64,000 nt of DNA from Sycon ciliatum (taxonomy: Eukaryota > Porifera > Calcarea > Leucosolenida > Sycettidae), in assembly GCF_964019385.1 (NCBI RefSeq), contig NC_088654.1, forward strand, positions 18,496,657-18,560,656, read 5' to 3'. Numbering within the stretch: position 1 is the stretch's first letter; the number at the start of each line of letters is the position of its first letter. The notes below the pieces were generated by a model. That model ran no database searches. It was not told the DNA's origin and saw only the letters and a list, made by a program, of their open reading frames with translations. The position numbers were made by a program, and so were the translations under genes. Of the stretch, positions 33,511 to 44,913 are shown piece by piece.

Positions 33511-34210
33511 ACTCGCAATATTCCACAGTACACCGCCAGCCAATGACCAGATGACTATGTGGATGCACTGCAGTGCGATATTGCACCCCGGCGAGTGAGC
33601 GTGCAAATAACATATCTGCACGCTCACTTCGAAGCGAGCGTGCAAATAACCTATATTTGCACGCTCGCTTCGAAGTGAGCGTGCAAATAACCTATATTTG
33701 CACGCTCACTTCGAAGTGAGCGTGCAAATATAGGTTAGGCCAAACTAAAGAAGGTGTGTGGTTCGACTAACATGGACATTTTTTTTACGGGCGGGCGGGC
33801 GGATTTTTGTTTTTTTAAATATATTTTTTAGTACATGTAAATACACTGTATACGCGTATCGAGTAGACTCTACTACCAGCACAAGGCAGCAGTCGTACCA
33901 CTCACTGCACTGCACTGCAGTACAACTACAAGTCAAGTCCAAAAGGAGCCGCCTGCGTCCGCAGACTCACGCCGCACAGCACGTAGACGTGGACGTGTTC
34001 AGTCCACGTACGTCAGTCACACGACAGCCCGCCGAAAAAAAGTTACGGTCGGGCTGAAATTGTACGGTCGGTCGGGTGAGTCGAACCACACACCTTCTTT
34101 AGTTTGGCCTTACATGTATTTGCACGCTCACTCGCGGGGTGCAATATCGCACTGCAGTGCATCCACATAATAATGTCATTGGCTGGCGGTGTACTGGGGA
34201 ATATTGCACG
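33511..34210. repeat. Nested fold-back structure
   Basis: The outer arms (ACACCGCCAGCCAATGA, then TGCACTGCAGTGCGATATTG) at about 33529-33600 are inverted at about 34115-34195. Inner arms (GGCCAAACTAAAGAAGGTGT at 33737 onward) are inverted at about 34078-34110. Between outer and inner left arms are about three 43-bp palindromic units of CGCTCGCTTCGAAGTGAGCG type. The innermost part is unique, GC-rich and without a recognisable gene. Confidence 0.85.
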
Positions 34211-34383
34211 CTCAGTAAGGCCGCTGATTGGCTCAAACCATGGAGACACTCACGTGGGGTGCGATAATGGTACTATACTGTATAAATACTGGTACTATAC
34301 TGGTTGAGTTGGGTAACTCCGCTCTTCTTCCTCGCTCACCGGAGGAAATGTAGTCTCCTCGCGCAACTGGGGAGCAGTTTTCA

Positions 34384-34612
34384 TTGGACATTAGTGACGG
34401 GACGATGCGACGGGAATCAATGGTACGAGCTGATGAACGAACGCTTTACGGAGGAAAAGAAAAATTTGCTGTCGGAATTTTCAATGTGCGGGGCCTCATG
34501 TCGGCCGTCAAGAGGAACTGGCTTGTGTCGGTACCTCTCTTTCTACGGCATAGACGTCTGTACCCTTCAAGAAATCAAGTTACCTGCAGGGCTTGACGAG
34601 CAGCGAAACGGC
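34384..34612 (+). pseudogene. LINE endonuclease N-terminal fragment
   Basis: One frame reads FAVGIFNVRGLMSAVKRNWL; after a shift it continues CRYLSFYGIDVCTLQEIKLP. This is the start of the APE-type endonuclease domain of a LINE ORF2, with the conserved N in FNVRG and E in QEIKL. The rest of the protein is missing. Confidence 0.6.
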
Positions 34613-35366
34613 TAAAGAGGGAGTACGAGTGGAGCGGAGTGTTAGAGCACGCGGACGGCCAGTGTCATTGTGGAGTCGCGACTTGCAGCTGTTCGGCTTG
34701 TTGGTCACCCGGAGCTCCGTCAACGCGGGCATGGAGCTAATGCGAGCGCGTGGCCGAGGTTGCGCTGACTAGTTGGCGGCGGCTAGCCGAGCTCGACGAC
34801 TTGTATACGGCCTCAGTAACGGAGCTGCCACCCAACACCTGAAACGCAACGGCTGCAGAATCTTGGAATGTTCGAGTCTGCCTTGTTCGTTCTGCCAATG
34901 TGTCATGCAAGTAATGTCTTCTCCCTGAATGTTCGGAACGTTTTTGCAAATTGTCTGTACATGTGAAAATGGGTTGGCCATCTTTTGTAGCTTTCCACTA
35001 CGTGGTTCGCGGCTGTAGTTTTTATGGTGGGAGATCTGCGCCAAGCCAATGCTGGATTGTTCAATAGTAGACGCTCTGCAGAGCCTGGGAGCCATTGCCC
35101 ATGACAGACCAGCATGGCGAGATCTATGCATGAGGGTCTGTGCATTGTGATATTCCGACAGATCCTGAAACAGTCAAACTCAGGAAATAGCACTATCATT
35201 ATCACTCAGGCTGCAATATTCATATTATGGACATATTCATAAATGACATATCTTCAATACCCATGAGCTACATTGTATATAATATATATGATATAAGTAT
35301 CATAATTATTATTATCATCGTTCTAGCTCATTTTTTCCCCTGTCATAGTCCTGTTTATCATGTTCA
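34613..35366. other. Region with no recognised feature
   Basis: Short frames on both strands match nothing I know. At about 35367-35430 a diverged duplicate of the GCATAAGCGAAGCTGTGGA block leads into the segmental duplication. Confidence 0.4.
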
Positions 35367-36261
35367 GCATAAGCGAAGTTGTGGATCATGCTTGCATGGT
35401 TGACTCCAACGCGTACATGCAAGTAATAATAAGTAAACAAAGCCATTATATTTGGTCGTCTCCATTCTTGTGCAATCATGCATATGTAGGTTGGTTCTCT
35501 TCATGTTATTGTGACCAATTTCATAGATGTCGGTTGCCTTGTTGCTTTCTCTCCCCTCTCCTCTCACCCAAGCCATTCTGCATAAGCGAAGCTGTGGACG
35601 CAGCATACTGCTGCTACACTTCAACGCGGGAATGCGTATAATAATAATAAGTAAACAAAGTCACAGTCCCCACTTCCGCTGCATAGCTCGCTGAGCATCC
35701 CATTGCTTTGTAAGTTGCTACTCCCTTCCCACTTTGTGTACGTGCTCTTCATTTTCTTTTTTCTCTTCTTCCGTGGTTGGTCTCACCCTCTCCTCAATTC
35801 AATTGGCTGTCTTGACATGCCACGAGGTGCAGAAATAAATAGATAAATAAAATAAATAAACTGCATTTTTGGATCTAGCTACCTGAAGTAACTGGTTTCG
35901 CCGAAATTTTCACGCTACCGAACCGTTGATTTTGGGAAATAACGAAACTATTACACCACCGAAAATTCCCAGTTTAACAGTATGTACTTCGAAGTACATA
36001 ATTTTTATTTTTTTTTATTTTTACAAAACCACTTAAATGCCAAACATGAGATGCAGCTAGGGGAAGCACGCACAACCTGAATCGTGGCAGTGGTGGTGAG
36101 GTTTAGGGAGCTCCAGAGTACATGTATCTGCGGTGCAAACTTGTAAAGTGTACTGATAATGGCGACCAGGGAGTCGTATACAATCCGGGTTTATAGTTCA
36201 ACTTTATGCGATTCACTAGTGGTGACGATTTGTCGATCCATGGCTTGCTCTACAAATTAAA

Positions 36262-36700
36262 ATTATTATGCGCATATTAGACAAAATGCCAACGGAGGAA
36301 GCTACGCGTACTACTGCAGATTGTCTACCCGCAACGCATCACCAATATACACAGAAACAAACCAATCTCCAGTTAGTGCCACATGCTGGAGACGCAGGCT
36401 GCTGTGGTTTGGCCATGTGGTGCGAGAGGGTCCAGAATCCGCCTCGTTCCAAGCACTGGAGTTATCAATCAACACAAACGACATAAAAAAAACCGTGACC
36501 TACCACCATTGCGGTGGATAGATACGATTTGGCAAGACCTGAAGGCAGCGGATCTCTCCGTGGAGAGCGCTCTCCAAGCTGCAGGAGATAGACTAACTTG
36601 GCTTGACACTGTTGACAGATGCGTCGACTCTGCTCTTGTCTAACAGGTTCAGGGAAGATGCGAGCTGTGCTTATTAATAGTTATTATTATTATTATTAGC
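36262..36700 (+). pseudogene. LINE 3' end, duplication copy 2
   Basis: RRLLWFGHVVREGPESASF and the WIDTIWQDLKAADLSVESAL stretch are in better frame than at 7930. The fragment ends at the TAA after a DSALV ending. An ATT run at about 36683-36697 follows. Confidence 0.7.
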
Positions 36701-36802
36701 CGCATATCCAGTCTAAACAACAGCAGTAGCAACAATACACACTCGCAAGTGCCATTGAACTGTGATCCTTCACACGTAGACCAAGGTAGTTGTAGCAAGT
36801 CA

Positions 36803-36845
36803 CACACAGAGTCACACACATGCACACACACAGAGTCACACACAT

Positions 36846-36944
<99 letters not shown>

Positions 36945-36973
36945 CACACGCACACACACACACACACACACAT

Positions 36974-37066
<93 letters not shown>
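36803..37066. repeat. CA microsatellite, copy 2
   Basis: Counterpart of 8488-8724; longer pure CA runs and different interruptions. Confidence 0.97.
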
Positions 37067-37068
<2 letters not shown>

Positions 37069-37105
37069 TGACCTTTGACGACCCATCTCCAGTGAAGATG
37101 ATAGG

Positions 37106-37171
37106 CTACTGAGTTGGGCAGTACTTGATGTGACGCTTCAAATCGCCACTTCTCCTAAACGCTCTGCCGCA

Positions 37172-37180
<9 letters not shown>
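37106..37180 (-). pseudogene. Zinc-finger C-terminal remnant, copy 2
   Basis: Same [18 protein letters not shown] ending and stop as at 8764, again abutting a CA tract. Confidence 0.5.
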
Positions 37181-37227
<47 letters not shown>

Positions 37228-37242
37228 TGTACACACACACAT

Positions 37243-37288
<46 letters not shown>
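37181..37288. repeat. Second CA microsatellite, copy 2
   Basis: Counterpart of 8836-8955. Confidence 0.95.
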
Positions 37289-37291
<3 letters not shown>

Positions 37292-37526
37292 CACAGACAA
37301 AAGCAGCTCAACCCAGTGATGGTCTAATGCATGTATTTTCTTTTCCTCCGCCTAATGATGTGCGCTACTTGCTTTCACTACTAATACTAGTACTAATATT
37401 GTGTGCACTGCTCACATGTTCTGATTTTAAAACAATAATACATGTTAGCCCCATCCCTCACACAAACAAGTCAACAAAGAGGCATCTTTGGATTGAGGAG
37501 TGCTGGTTTCGAAACAACTGGTTTGA

Positions 37527-38006
37527 AGCTCAAAGTAGAGCTGGTGTTAGCTCAGAGCAGAGCTGCTGCTAGCTCAGAGCAGAGCTGCTGTTAGCTCAAA
37601 GTAGAGCTGCTGTTAGCTCAAAGTAGAGCTGCTGTTAGCTCAAAGTAGAGCTGCTGTTAGCTCAAAGTAGAGCTGCGGTTAGCTCAAAGTAGAGCTGCTG
37701 TTAGCTCAAAGTAGAGCTGCTGTTAGCTCAAAGTAGAGCTGCTGTTAGCTCAAGGTAGAGCTGCTGTTAGCTCAAAGTAGAGCTGCTGTTAGCTCAAAGT
37801 AGAGCTGCTGTTAGCTCAAAGTAGAGCTGCGGTTAGCTCAAAGTAGAGCTGCGGTTAGCTCAAAGTAGAGCTGCTGTTAGCTCAAAGTAGAGCTGCGGTT
37901 AGCTCAAAGTAGAGCTGCTGTTAGCTCAAAGTAGAGCTGCTGTTAGCTCAAAGTAGAGCTGCTGTTAGCTCAAAGTAGAGCTGCTGTTAGCTCAACGTAG
38001 AGCTGC
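37527..38006. repeat. 22-bp minisatellite inside the DIRS element
   Basis: About 22 units of TTAGCTCAAAGTAGAGCTGC plus TG. The block is framed by an inverted pair, GGAGTGCTGGTTTC (37497) and GAAACCAGCACTCC (ending 38100). Confidence 0.95.
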
Positions 38007-38204
38007 AATGCTAAATGGATGTAATATAGCGCAAGGCAGAGCCGCAGCAAATAGCTAGATAACACCAGTTGTGAGAGTGGACCCATGAAACCAGCACTCC
38101 GTTAGCTAAGCACTATTGACGCACAGCAAGGGTCAATTTATGTCAGCACAGGCAAGCATTGCGCAGCTAGAGTTCAGTAGCTCATTACTCACCCGAGTTG
38201 GGGA

Positions 38205-38750
38205 TCATGGCATCCATGGCACGGCAGCAAGCCGGGACGATAGCTGGCGCTTAGCGCTTGTTGTAGTCCGGATGTAGCATAGACACGCATCGCTCTTTCC
38301 ACTGACCTGCCACTCGGAAGAAGGAGTCGGGGCACTAGCCATAGCAGCGGTGGTGGCTGCACCAATGTAGACCGAATGCCCGGAGTAGTTCGACTGGGAT
38401 GGTACACCGGCCGCAGCGACAAGAGACCATACTGTTACTGTGAATGACTGCCTGGTCAGCTGCTGTCTGTTCGAGAGTACGAACAAGAGTTGCTCTGGTC
38501 CCTCGCGACGAGTGACAAATGGGTAGCTAACAATGGCACGGACCGGGCAGTACGGCGGTACAGACGGGCCAATGTCACTAGTAACGCCTTTACCGAATGG
38601 GTCCGTCTTGGATGAAAGCAGGAAGAGTTGCAAGCGTCCGTCACCAGGGGAGCTAGTACAGCCCCGTGTGATGCCATTAGTGAATTCAGCACACCGAAGA
38701 AATCCAAAGAAGCAGCATGGCGGCTTGGTAGAGCAGCTTGTCATGGCCAT
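38205..38750 (-). pseudogene. DIRS tyrosine recombinase, C-terminal catalytic part
   Basis: GFLRCAEFT carries the first catalytic Arg region. SGHSVYIGAATTAAMASAP is the second box, which in active family members reads H-x-x-R. Here the Arg position is Tyr (HSVY), so a catalytic residue is lost. GKSDACLCYIRT holds the nucleophilic Tyr region, but the usual Trp before it is missing. The N-terminal half is absent. The frame itself is open for 181 codons. Confidence 0.75.
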
Positions 38751-38959
38751 TCAGGATACTACTTTTCCGGCGTGCATCCGTCAGGTGTCGTAGGATTGGC
38801 ATAGTTATAGGAAGGCGAGGGGTGAGTACAGCCGTACCATGGCATCGCTGGATGCCCTTCAACACCCTCTCCAGAAGCCACGCATCTACTCAGGGGCCGG
38901 CAAACCCATTCTCAAGGTGGGCTTTATGCACCGCACTCGCATACACAGATACAGTTCAG

Positions 38960-39910
38960 GGCATGCTGATCATAGTTCGCGCATGAATGTGTGTCCAGGA
39001 ACGATGACTCGGGCAGCAAAAGTGAGCTTCCCCAGGAGGGACTCGAGTTGACGCTGGCCGATGCTGCGCTCGCTGATAGTAGCCATGAGTGGCGCACGGA
39101 TCTCGGACAGCTTGTCCTCTGGTAGCCGCAGTCTAGGAAAATACCAAGGTCAATGATGGTGATGGCCCTCGAGCTGGGATGGAGCAAAGAGGAGTGCCGA
39201 GATACGTGAATGCCCGGAGGGGGGTGGTGAGTTGCTGGTTGGCTGCAGCCAAACCAGTGGAGATATCGAGAAAGTCATCGAGGTAATGAAGCCGGTGATC
39301 TATAGCAAACTCGTGCTGCATGATCCAGTTGACTGCTGTGGCTACTGAGTCAAAGACGGCTGGGCTGGAGCGGAGGCCGAAAGGCAGAAAGCGCTCGTAG
39401 TAGTAGGAGCCTTCCCAGCGAAGTCCTGACGGCGGACTGGGATCTGCCGAAATGCACTGCGTACATCGAGCTTGAACAAATACACAGGCTGTGGGCATGA
39501 CATGATGATGTTGATCGCGTTGTCAATGCTCGCGTAGTGCAGAGAGAGCGGCTCGGCAGGAATGCTGTCGTTCGCGCCGGTGCCTTCCGGACTAGACAGA
39601 TGGTGGATCATTCGCAGCTTGCCGTTCTTTTTGGGGATGGCACCAATACCAGAGCGGCGCATGAACTGAAATGGAGGTGACGGAAATGGGCCTGTGGTCT
39701 CGCTGCGGGCGCAGGAAGCAGCTAATTGCTCGGATATAAATGCCGAGTGAGTGAAAGCCAAGGGTAGATTATTAGAGAAAACCGAAATGTCGTGTTGGCC
39801 GGCAGATCCAAGAGTAAAGCCACGGCGCAGCCCATGGAGAACATCCGCAACGCATTATTGATATGAGTGGTTACGTAACAGGCGGGCAAAGTGGTCAGCT
39901 AGCAGTGTGG
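38960..39910 (-). pseudogene. DIRS reverse transcriptase, frameshifted
   Basis: From the N-terminal side: RSGIGAIPKKNGKLRMIHHL, then KLDVRSAFRQIPV, a frameshift near 39440, WEGSYYYERFLPFGLRSSP, and the catalytic box HYLDDFL. After another shift comes RQLESLLGKLTFAARVIVPG, the thumb/connection typical of DIRS. The next about 200 bp lead straight into the recombinase. The RNase H domain is deleted. Confidence 0.8.
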
Positions 39911-39972
39911 TGTCTGCAGAGTGTATAGGAAAGAAGCTACGTACCGAGTCAAGCTATTCAGTAGCCATTCTG

Positions 39973-40620
39973 CTAGGAGCGGCGGGGTGGCCGATTGGCT
40001 CCGCGCTGCTGCTGGTTGCACATGATGCATGGGTGGTCCTTGCCACACTGGCTGCAGGTGTGGGAGAAGCGGCACGACGACGAAGAACAGCGACCTCCAT
40101 TGAAGTTGCGGCAGATTTCTTGGCTGTCGCTGATATGGTTGCGACCACTGGAGGTAAATGCTGCTGGCTTGGGGACGAAAAGGACACAAACCGCCTCTGG
40201 ATGGGCCGTCTTACATTGAGCGCATTTTGGGTGTGCATGGCCTGTGACAGCTATCTGCCATAGGTTCACGTCGATGGTGTCCAACCTCTTCGTGCCTGGT
40301 TACTGGGCCACGAGCAGCCGCAGCTGGCGGTCGTACTCTAGCCACGCGCTTGGGAAGAACTGGCGGTTAGCAGTCAGGATCAACTGCTGGTACGCAATCA
40401 GTTCAGCGGTTCAGCAGTGCGGTGTAGGGCAGCAGCCGTGATAACAGACATGTATGTGGTCCATGCCTCGAGCCGGGTAGTTACATGTATAATTATCGTG
40501 AACCTTGCGACGCACCTGCTTCGCGTACGGTCATCCGACTCGACGATATTTAGCTGGCTATCGTTATTCGGGCTGTGCACCAGCCGGAATGTTGGGCCGG
40601 AAGTGTGCAAGAATTTCAGG
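39973..40620 (-). pseudogene. DIRS gag-like ORF1 with CCCH finger
   Basis: Frames read WTTYMSVITAAA, then AYQQLILTANRQFFPSAWLE and YDRQLRLLVAQ before a stop. They continue to a Cys-rich end with CRNFNGGRCSSSSCRFSH, a CCCH finger, then CSQCGKDHPCIMC. This order is typical of ORF1 in DIRS-like elements. At least one stop and a shift interrupt it. Confidence 0.7.
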
Positions 40621-41466
40621 CAACCAACTTGAAAAATCTACGAACTCCCCTCGCAAGATACGTTCTTGCACAGCCTTGGGCACAGCTGGTGCAGGTGGCT
40701 GATCGGGTGGGTTACAAGGGCTTGGCCTGGCGTAGTGGCGGCAGCAGCCGCATTGCCTTGGCCTTGGGTGAGGAGCGGCACAATGCTCTCCGATAATAAT
40801 AAAATGGCGGCCGACAAAGCCGATTACACCTCGTCACGTAGATCTACGGGAGCGCAGATCCCATGTTGAGCCCGCGTCACCTGAGCTGGCGGAGGAGGCA
40901 TTGGTGCAAGTCGGGCTTCTGGGCTCGCGAGCCGTGTCCGCACTGTCATGTTTCTGGTTCTCCTGGCCGGAGCAGACCTCACTACCAAGGGCTAGTTGTG
41001 CCAGCAAACGGTCCTGTAAAATACTTTTACTAAGTAACATTAGTTTCCTTTCGGATTCAAGCCGCGCTGAGAAGGCTCGCCGCGGGGGCTTGGCAAGGCA
41101 TTGCCTTGACAGTGTCGACAGTTAGGTCAGACATACTGAAGAAATACAGTGTCGAGGTGACACTCGGGCTGGCAGCAAAGCTACGAAAGGAAAAGAAACA
41201 CTGCTGAAGCACGATCCGTTGTCTGGAAGAGCACAACAGGGCAAGCAAGATTTGTTTTTCTTTTCCGCAAAATGGGCTGGTGCCATTTGTGATTACGCAG
41301 CAAAACAAAGCGCATGACGTCAGTCTTGAATGCAGTACAAAGCAATGCAGTGCAGTGTGTGCGCTAGTTCGGATTGTTGCTAACAAGTACTAGCACAGCT
41401 AGTACACCATTCAATTTTGCCTAGGCGGCTAAAAAAACATCAAAAACATCTGGTTCGGTTGGTTAA

Positions 41467-42871
41467 AGGGGAAGTCCGGTGAAAAATTTAAATTTCAGGG
41501 TCGGTAGAGTTTTGGGCGCTGAGTCGAATGGTGTTGGTCCCACGTGTCTCTGACAAAGCGTTCTCGAGATATTTCCGTTTGAAAAACTGAGTTTCGGGGG
41601 CTGCGCCATGACGTCATGCGGCCGCGCCACACCCTCCGCAACGTCATAGCGTGCAGCTAGGTCAAGACAAAAGGAGTGCGTGAAAGCAATAGTGTCAGTG
41701 CTATTTCAAATGATTTGGCGACTGATATTAGGTGGTGCAAGCGACCCCGAAGACCTAACTCCTTGTGAGAGTGAGGATGCAGCCATGGCTGACCTTCATG
41801 AGTTTGGTCTGGGGCTGAGAACCTCGGTATTCAGCTGAAGAAATGGCTGCGCGGGCCGGGCCGGTCAAGAGTGAGCGCTACTGAGTTTCCGACTGATGAA
41901 GAAGCAGCAGCTATTGCAGACGAGGCTGATATAATTATCGCTGGAGAGCAGGGTTGCCAAAATGGAGAAGAGTGATGCGAGTACGCTAAATGTTGTTCCA
42001 TACCGATTCGCTTAGACTCTAGCAGCCTGGCACATGGTGATGTTTTGGTGCGAACTAATATTTCGGACTACTCAATTGGAGAACAGTGCAGGCTCTTTGA
42101 ACCACGGGCACGGCTCTTCGCTCGCAACGCTATGGAATCTGAAAGTTCTAGTTCCGGGAGCTGTTCGCTGTTTTGTCACTTGTCACGGTTGTGCACCCAT
42201 CGCTGTAGCATAAAATAATGAGGCAGTCCGGAGCGGAAAACTAAAATTTTCTTTCTCAAAGCACAACCACCGGCACCGGCAAGGAGAAACGCACGTTCTC
42301 TGACTACATGAACTGATACGAGTGTAGTACATGACACGTCTGTGTGTTGACTAGTTTTCTGAGTCTTGTTGTAGAGAATGTAGTAGCTTCCCCAGCACGG
42401 CAGTGCGGGAGTAGTTCCGTGTGTGATGAGTTTGTTGACTGCACTACAGCTAGCATGCACGCAGCGCATTGCTACGCCGTAGACATGGTAGAGGCTGACG
42501 GAAAAAGTCCAACTCGGAAACGGCTAAAATACGGTATAACCTCGAGGTTTACCGAGCTGAAAATCACAGGGTACGTAGTGTTTGTAACACTGAATCGAAT
42601 GGTCTTGGTCCGAAGAAGCTGCGACAAACGGTTCCCCAATCGAACGCGCTCCGAATATGGCCATTTTGTACACAAGTAGATGGTGTGGCTACCTGGCTGC
42701 ACGCTGTGACGTCATCACCTGGATCTGGGTGATGTGCGCTCAAATTCGCGCATGTTCGATTGGGCGTATCTGACGAACCATAGGCCGCAGCCTCCTCAGA
42801 CAAAGACCATTCGACTCAGCGACCCGAACTCTACGGACTGTGAAATTTAAATTTTTCACCAGGCTTCCCCT
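41467..42871. mobile_element. TTAA-flanked TIR transposon, 1405 bp
   Basis: TTAA lies at 41463-41466 and 42872-42875; copy 1 of the duplication has a single TTAA at 9165-9168. The ends are long imperfect TIRs starting AGGGGAAG and sharing GGTGAAAAATTTAAATTTCA and GCTGAGTCGAATGGT, about 80 bp or more. TTAA targets are used by piggyBac and Kolobok elements. No intact transposase is found in the interior, so it is probably non-autonomous. Confidence 0.88.
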
Positions 42872-43140
42872 TTAAACGGAATAAATCAGAATAAATAAGA
42901 ATACACTAGTTGAAATAAGAATAATGAAGTCAATTTCTTGAGTAGTTGAAAGCGCCCTCTTTACCTTTTCCAGGTCACTTGTGCAGCATGGTCACCATAC
43001 CTACCATGGTCACCATAGCCACCAGATTGCTGGTGCAGCCAGAAACACATGGAGTGGATACTATGTTCACTGCCATACTATTCACGAACGTCACAAGGTC
43101 GTAGTCAAGGATACGACCAGTCAGAACGCACCGCAGTGCC

Positions 43141-44391
43141 CTAGAATTTCACACACAGTGCGTCCGTGACATGCGAGTGTTTTCTTCGCGACCGCCGCCT
43201 GCTTCTTTTCCATCCGCTCGCACGTTTCCGGACGGCCAGCCAGTCTAGAGCCATCTGGCGCTGAGCCTGGCTGTGAAGCTTGATCGGATGCGCGAACACG
43301 AGATCGGCGCTACTCCGCACATGCGTCTCCACGTCCCTGAAGCGCTCCTGAGCGTCGGCCGACCAGGAATAGTAGGCCGGTGCGATCATGATGTTATCGA
43401 TTCCCGCCGACATCAGCATGAAGATGCTCGGGATCGCGTACTCAAAGAAGATGTCCCTGAAGATGTGGGCCAGCATCAGAAATTCAGAGCACCGCCCACG
43501 TGGTATGTAGCCAGAGTCAGACATGCCCTTACGCAGGCAGCTACTGCATCCCAGGGACGCATCCAGCTGCCACCCGTAGGCGGCGGGCAGGTCGCGCATG
43601 ATCTGAACGGCCACCACGCGCCCCTCCGGCTCGTTCCAGTGTGAACTGTTCTTGCGGTCGCACTCCGGTCGCGTGACGTTGTGCACACAGTACTTCTCCA
43701 CGTCGGGCCCGGCCAGCACTAGCTTGTGCTGGTTGACCAGCGCCAGCAGCCGGTAGTGATTCATCAGGACGTCGTCGCCCAGCCACACGTAGCCGTCAAA
43801 GTCAGGGTGCGTGCGGATGGCGTGGCTTATCGCGCGCTGCTGGTAGAACCCCCTGGACATGTCCACACCGTGCACGCCGCGGTCTGTGTCCGCTGCGTCC
43901 GCATAGAACACTATGCTGGCAAAGCCGTCGCCGTACATTCCCTCCAGTATGGCAATATTGCCCGGGAAGTAGTGGTTGAAAATCACAATCAACAGAATGC
44001 GTCGGCAGCTGGCACTAGCATTATTGCTGCTACTGCCACTGATTACTATGTTACCACCCGTTATGTCGGGGACAGGATGTTGCACTGTGTTGCTGTGGTC
44101 GTCAGTTGTGCCTGTAATCCTGGCACTACCAGTATCGGAGGTAGTAGTAGTAGATCTACTGAGCGTAGGAGGGTAGGAGCGTGGTGGCCTCAGTATTTCA
44201 TGTAGAGCTACAATATCGCTGGTCAGAGGAGGGTGGGAGTGTGCTGGACTTAAAACCACATTTCTGATCCTGAACGCCAGCGAAGTCAAGAAGACGAGTG
44301 CAACCACCAACACCAATGCCCATGATTTGCGCAGTCGCCAGTTTTTCAGCTGGGTCCAGGCACTGCGTAGAAAGGAATTTGTCCACGCCAT
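43141..44391 (-). CDS. Putative type II membrane glycosyltransferase-like protein, paralogue 2
   Basis: A 416-residue frame nearly identical to that at 9434-10684. Two indels, both three bases, change one residue each: an added Phe in the membrane segment and one fewer Thr in the stem. Three substitutions were noted by eye: Pro to His in the stem, His to Gln after YGW, and Val to Met after RKG. The GYVWLGDDVLMN motif, Cys residues and sequons are unchanged. Both copies therefore stay open with only in-frame changes. Whether both are expressed cannot be judged. The three insertions in this copy of the duplication all fall outside the gene. Confidence 0.75.
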   Translation of the reverse strand: MAWTNSFLRSAWTQLKNWRLRKSWALVLVVALVFLTSLAFRIRNVVLSPAHSHPPLTSDIVALHEILRPPRSYPPTLSRSTTTTSDTGSARITGTTDDHSNTVQHPVPDITGGNIVISGSSSNNASASCRRILLIVIFNHYFPGNIAILEGMYGDGFASIVFYADAADTDRGVHGVDMSRGFYQQRAISHAIRTHPDFDGYVWLGDDVLMNHYRLLALVNQHKLVLAGPDVEKYCVHNVTRPECDRKNSSHWNEPEGRVVAVQIMRDLPAAYGWQLDASLGCSSCLRKGMSDSGYIPRGRCSEFLMLAHIFRDIFFEYAIPSIFMLMSAGIDNIMIAPAYYSWSADAQERFRDVETHVRSSADLVFAHPIKLHSQAQRQMALDWLAVRKRASGWKRSRRRSRRKHSHVTDALCVKF

Positions 44392-44913
44392 GGCAGGCTT
44401 CGTCCAGTCAAGTTCTCAGCAGCTGCAGCTAATTCGGAGCCTGGTTATTTGTTGCACGCGCCGATGCGTGTGGCCTTTCGCCGTCACGTTCATCTTGGTG
44501 TAGCTCTGAGCTACTGATTAGAGCTGGAAAAACTTGTCTTTACTCTAAGAAGAGCCTGATATCAAGAGGACTAGAGGGAAGGCTTGTAGAGCAACAAAAC
44601 ATACTAATATTGTAATAATTATTAATTTTAGCAATGAAAAGTATGAATGCCGCAGACATCACCACGCAACATGACAATTTGTTCAAGGTTTGGTTTTGTG
44701 TGTTTCCAAAATCGATTTTCACGTTCCGATCATCAGTGGAAATACGGAACTAAAGAGATCAAGGGAAAAACAAAGGTTAAAAATCCAAAGAAGTGTGACA
44801 CATGACGGGTAACTTGTGGTAAGTTTTACAAAAAGTGAGAACTAAAATACAGAGTAAGTGTGACAAACGGGCATGAACAGTGCAGAAACAACTCATGAAC
44901 ACGGGGTGCAAAC

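Larger units (their letters stand above)
37447..41411 (-). mobile_element. DIRS-type tyrosine-recombinase retrotransposon, defective
   Basis: The 3965-bp insert is defined by comparison with the empty site near 9112: flanks CATGTT and CAATTTTG are contiguous there, with no target-site duplication. On the minus strand, order is gag-like protein, reverse transcriptase, then tyrosine recombinase, the DIRS order. All three are broken, and RNase H is missing between reverse transcriptase and recombinase. I could not find the inverted terminal repeats expected for DIRS. The recombinase-proximal end carries a 22-bp minisatellite. Confidence 0.85.

Noticed and set aside
38533-39051. Plus-strand ORFs over the DIRS region
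   Set aside because: Antisense to the recombinase and reverse-transcriptase remnants.
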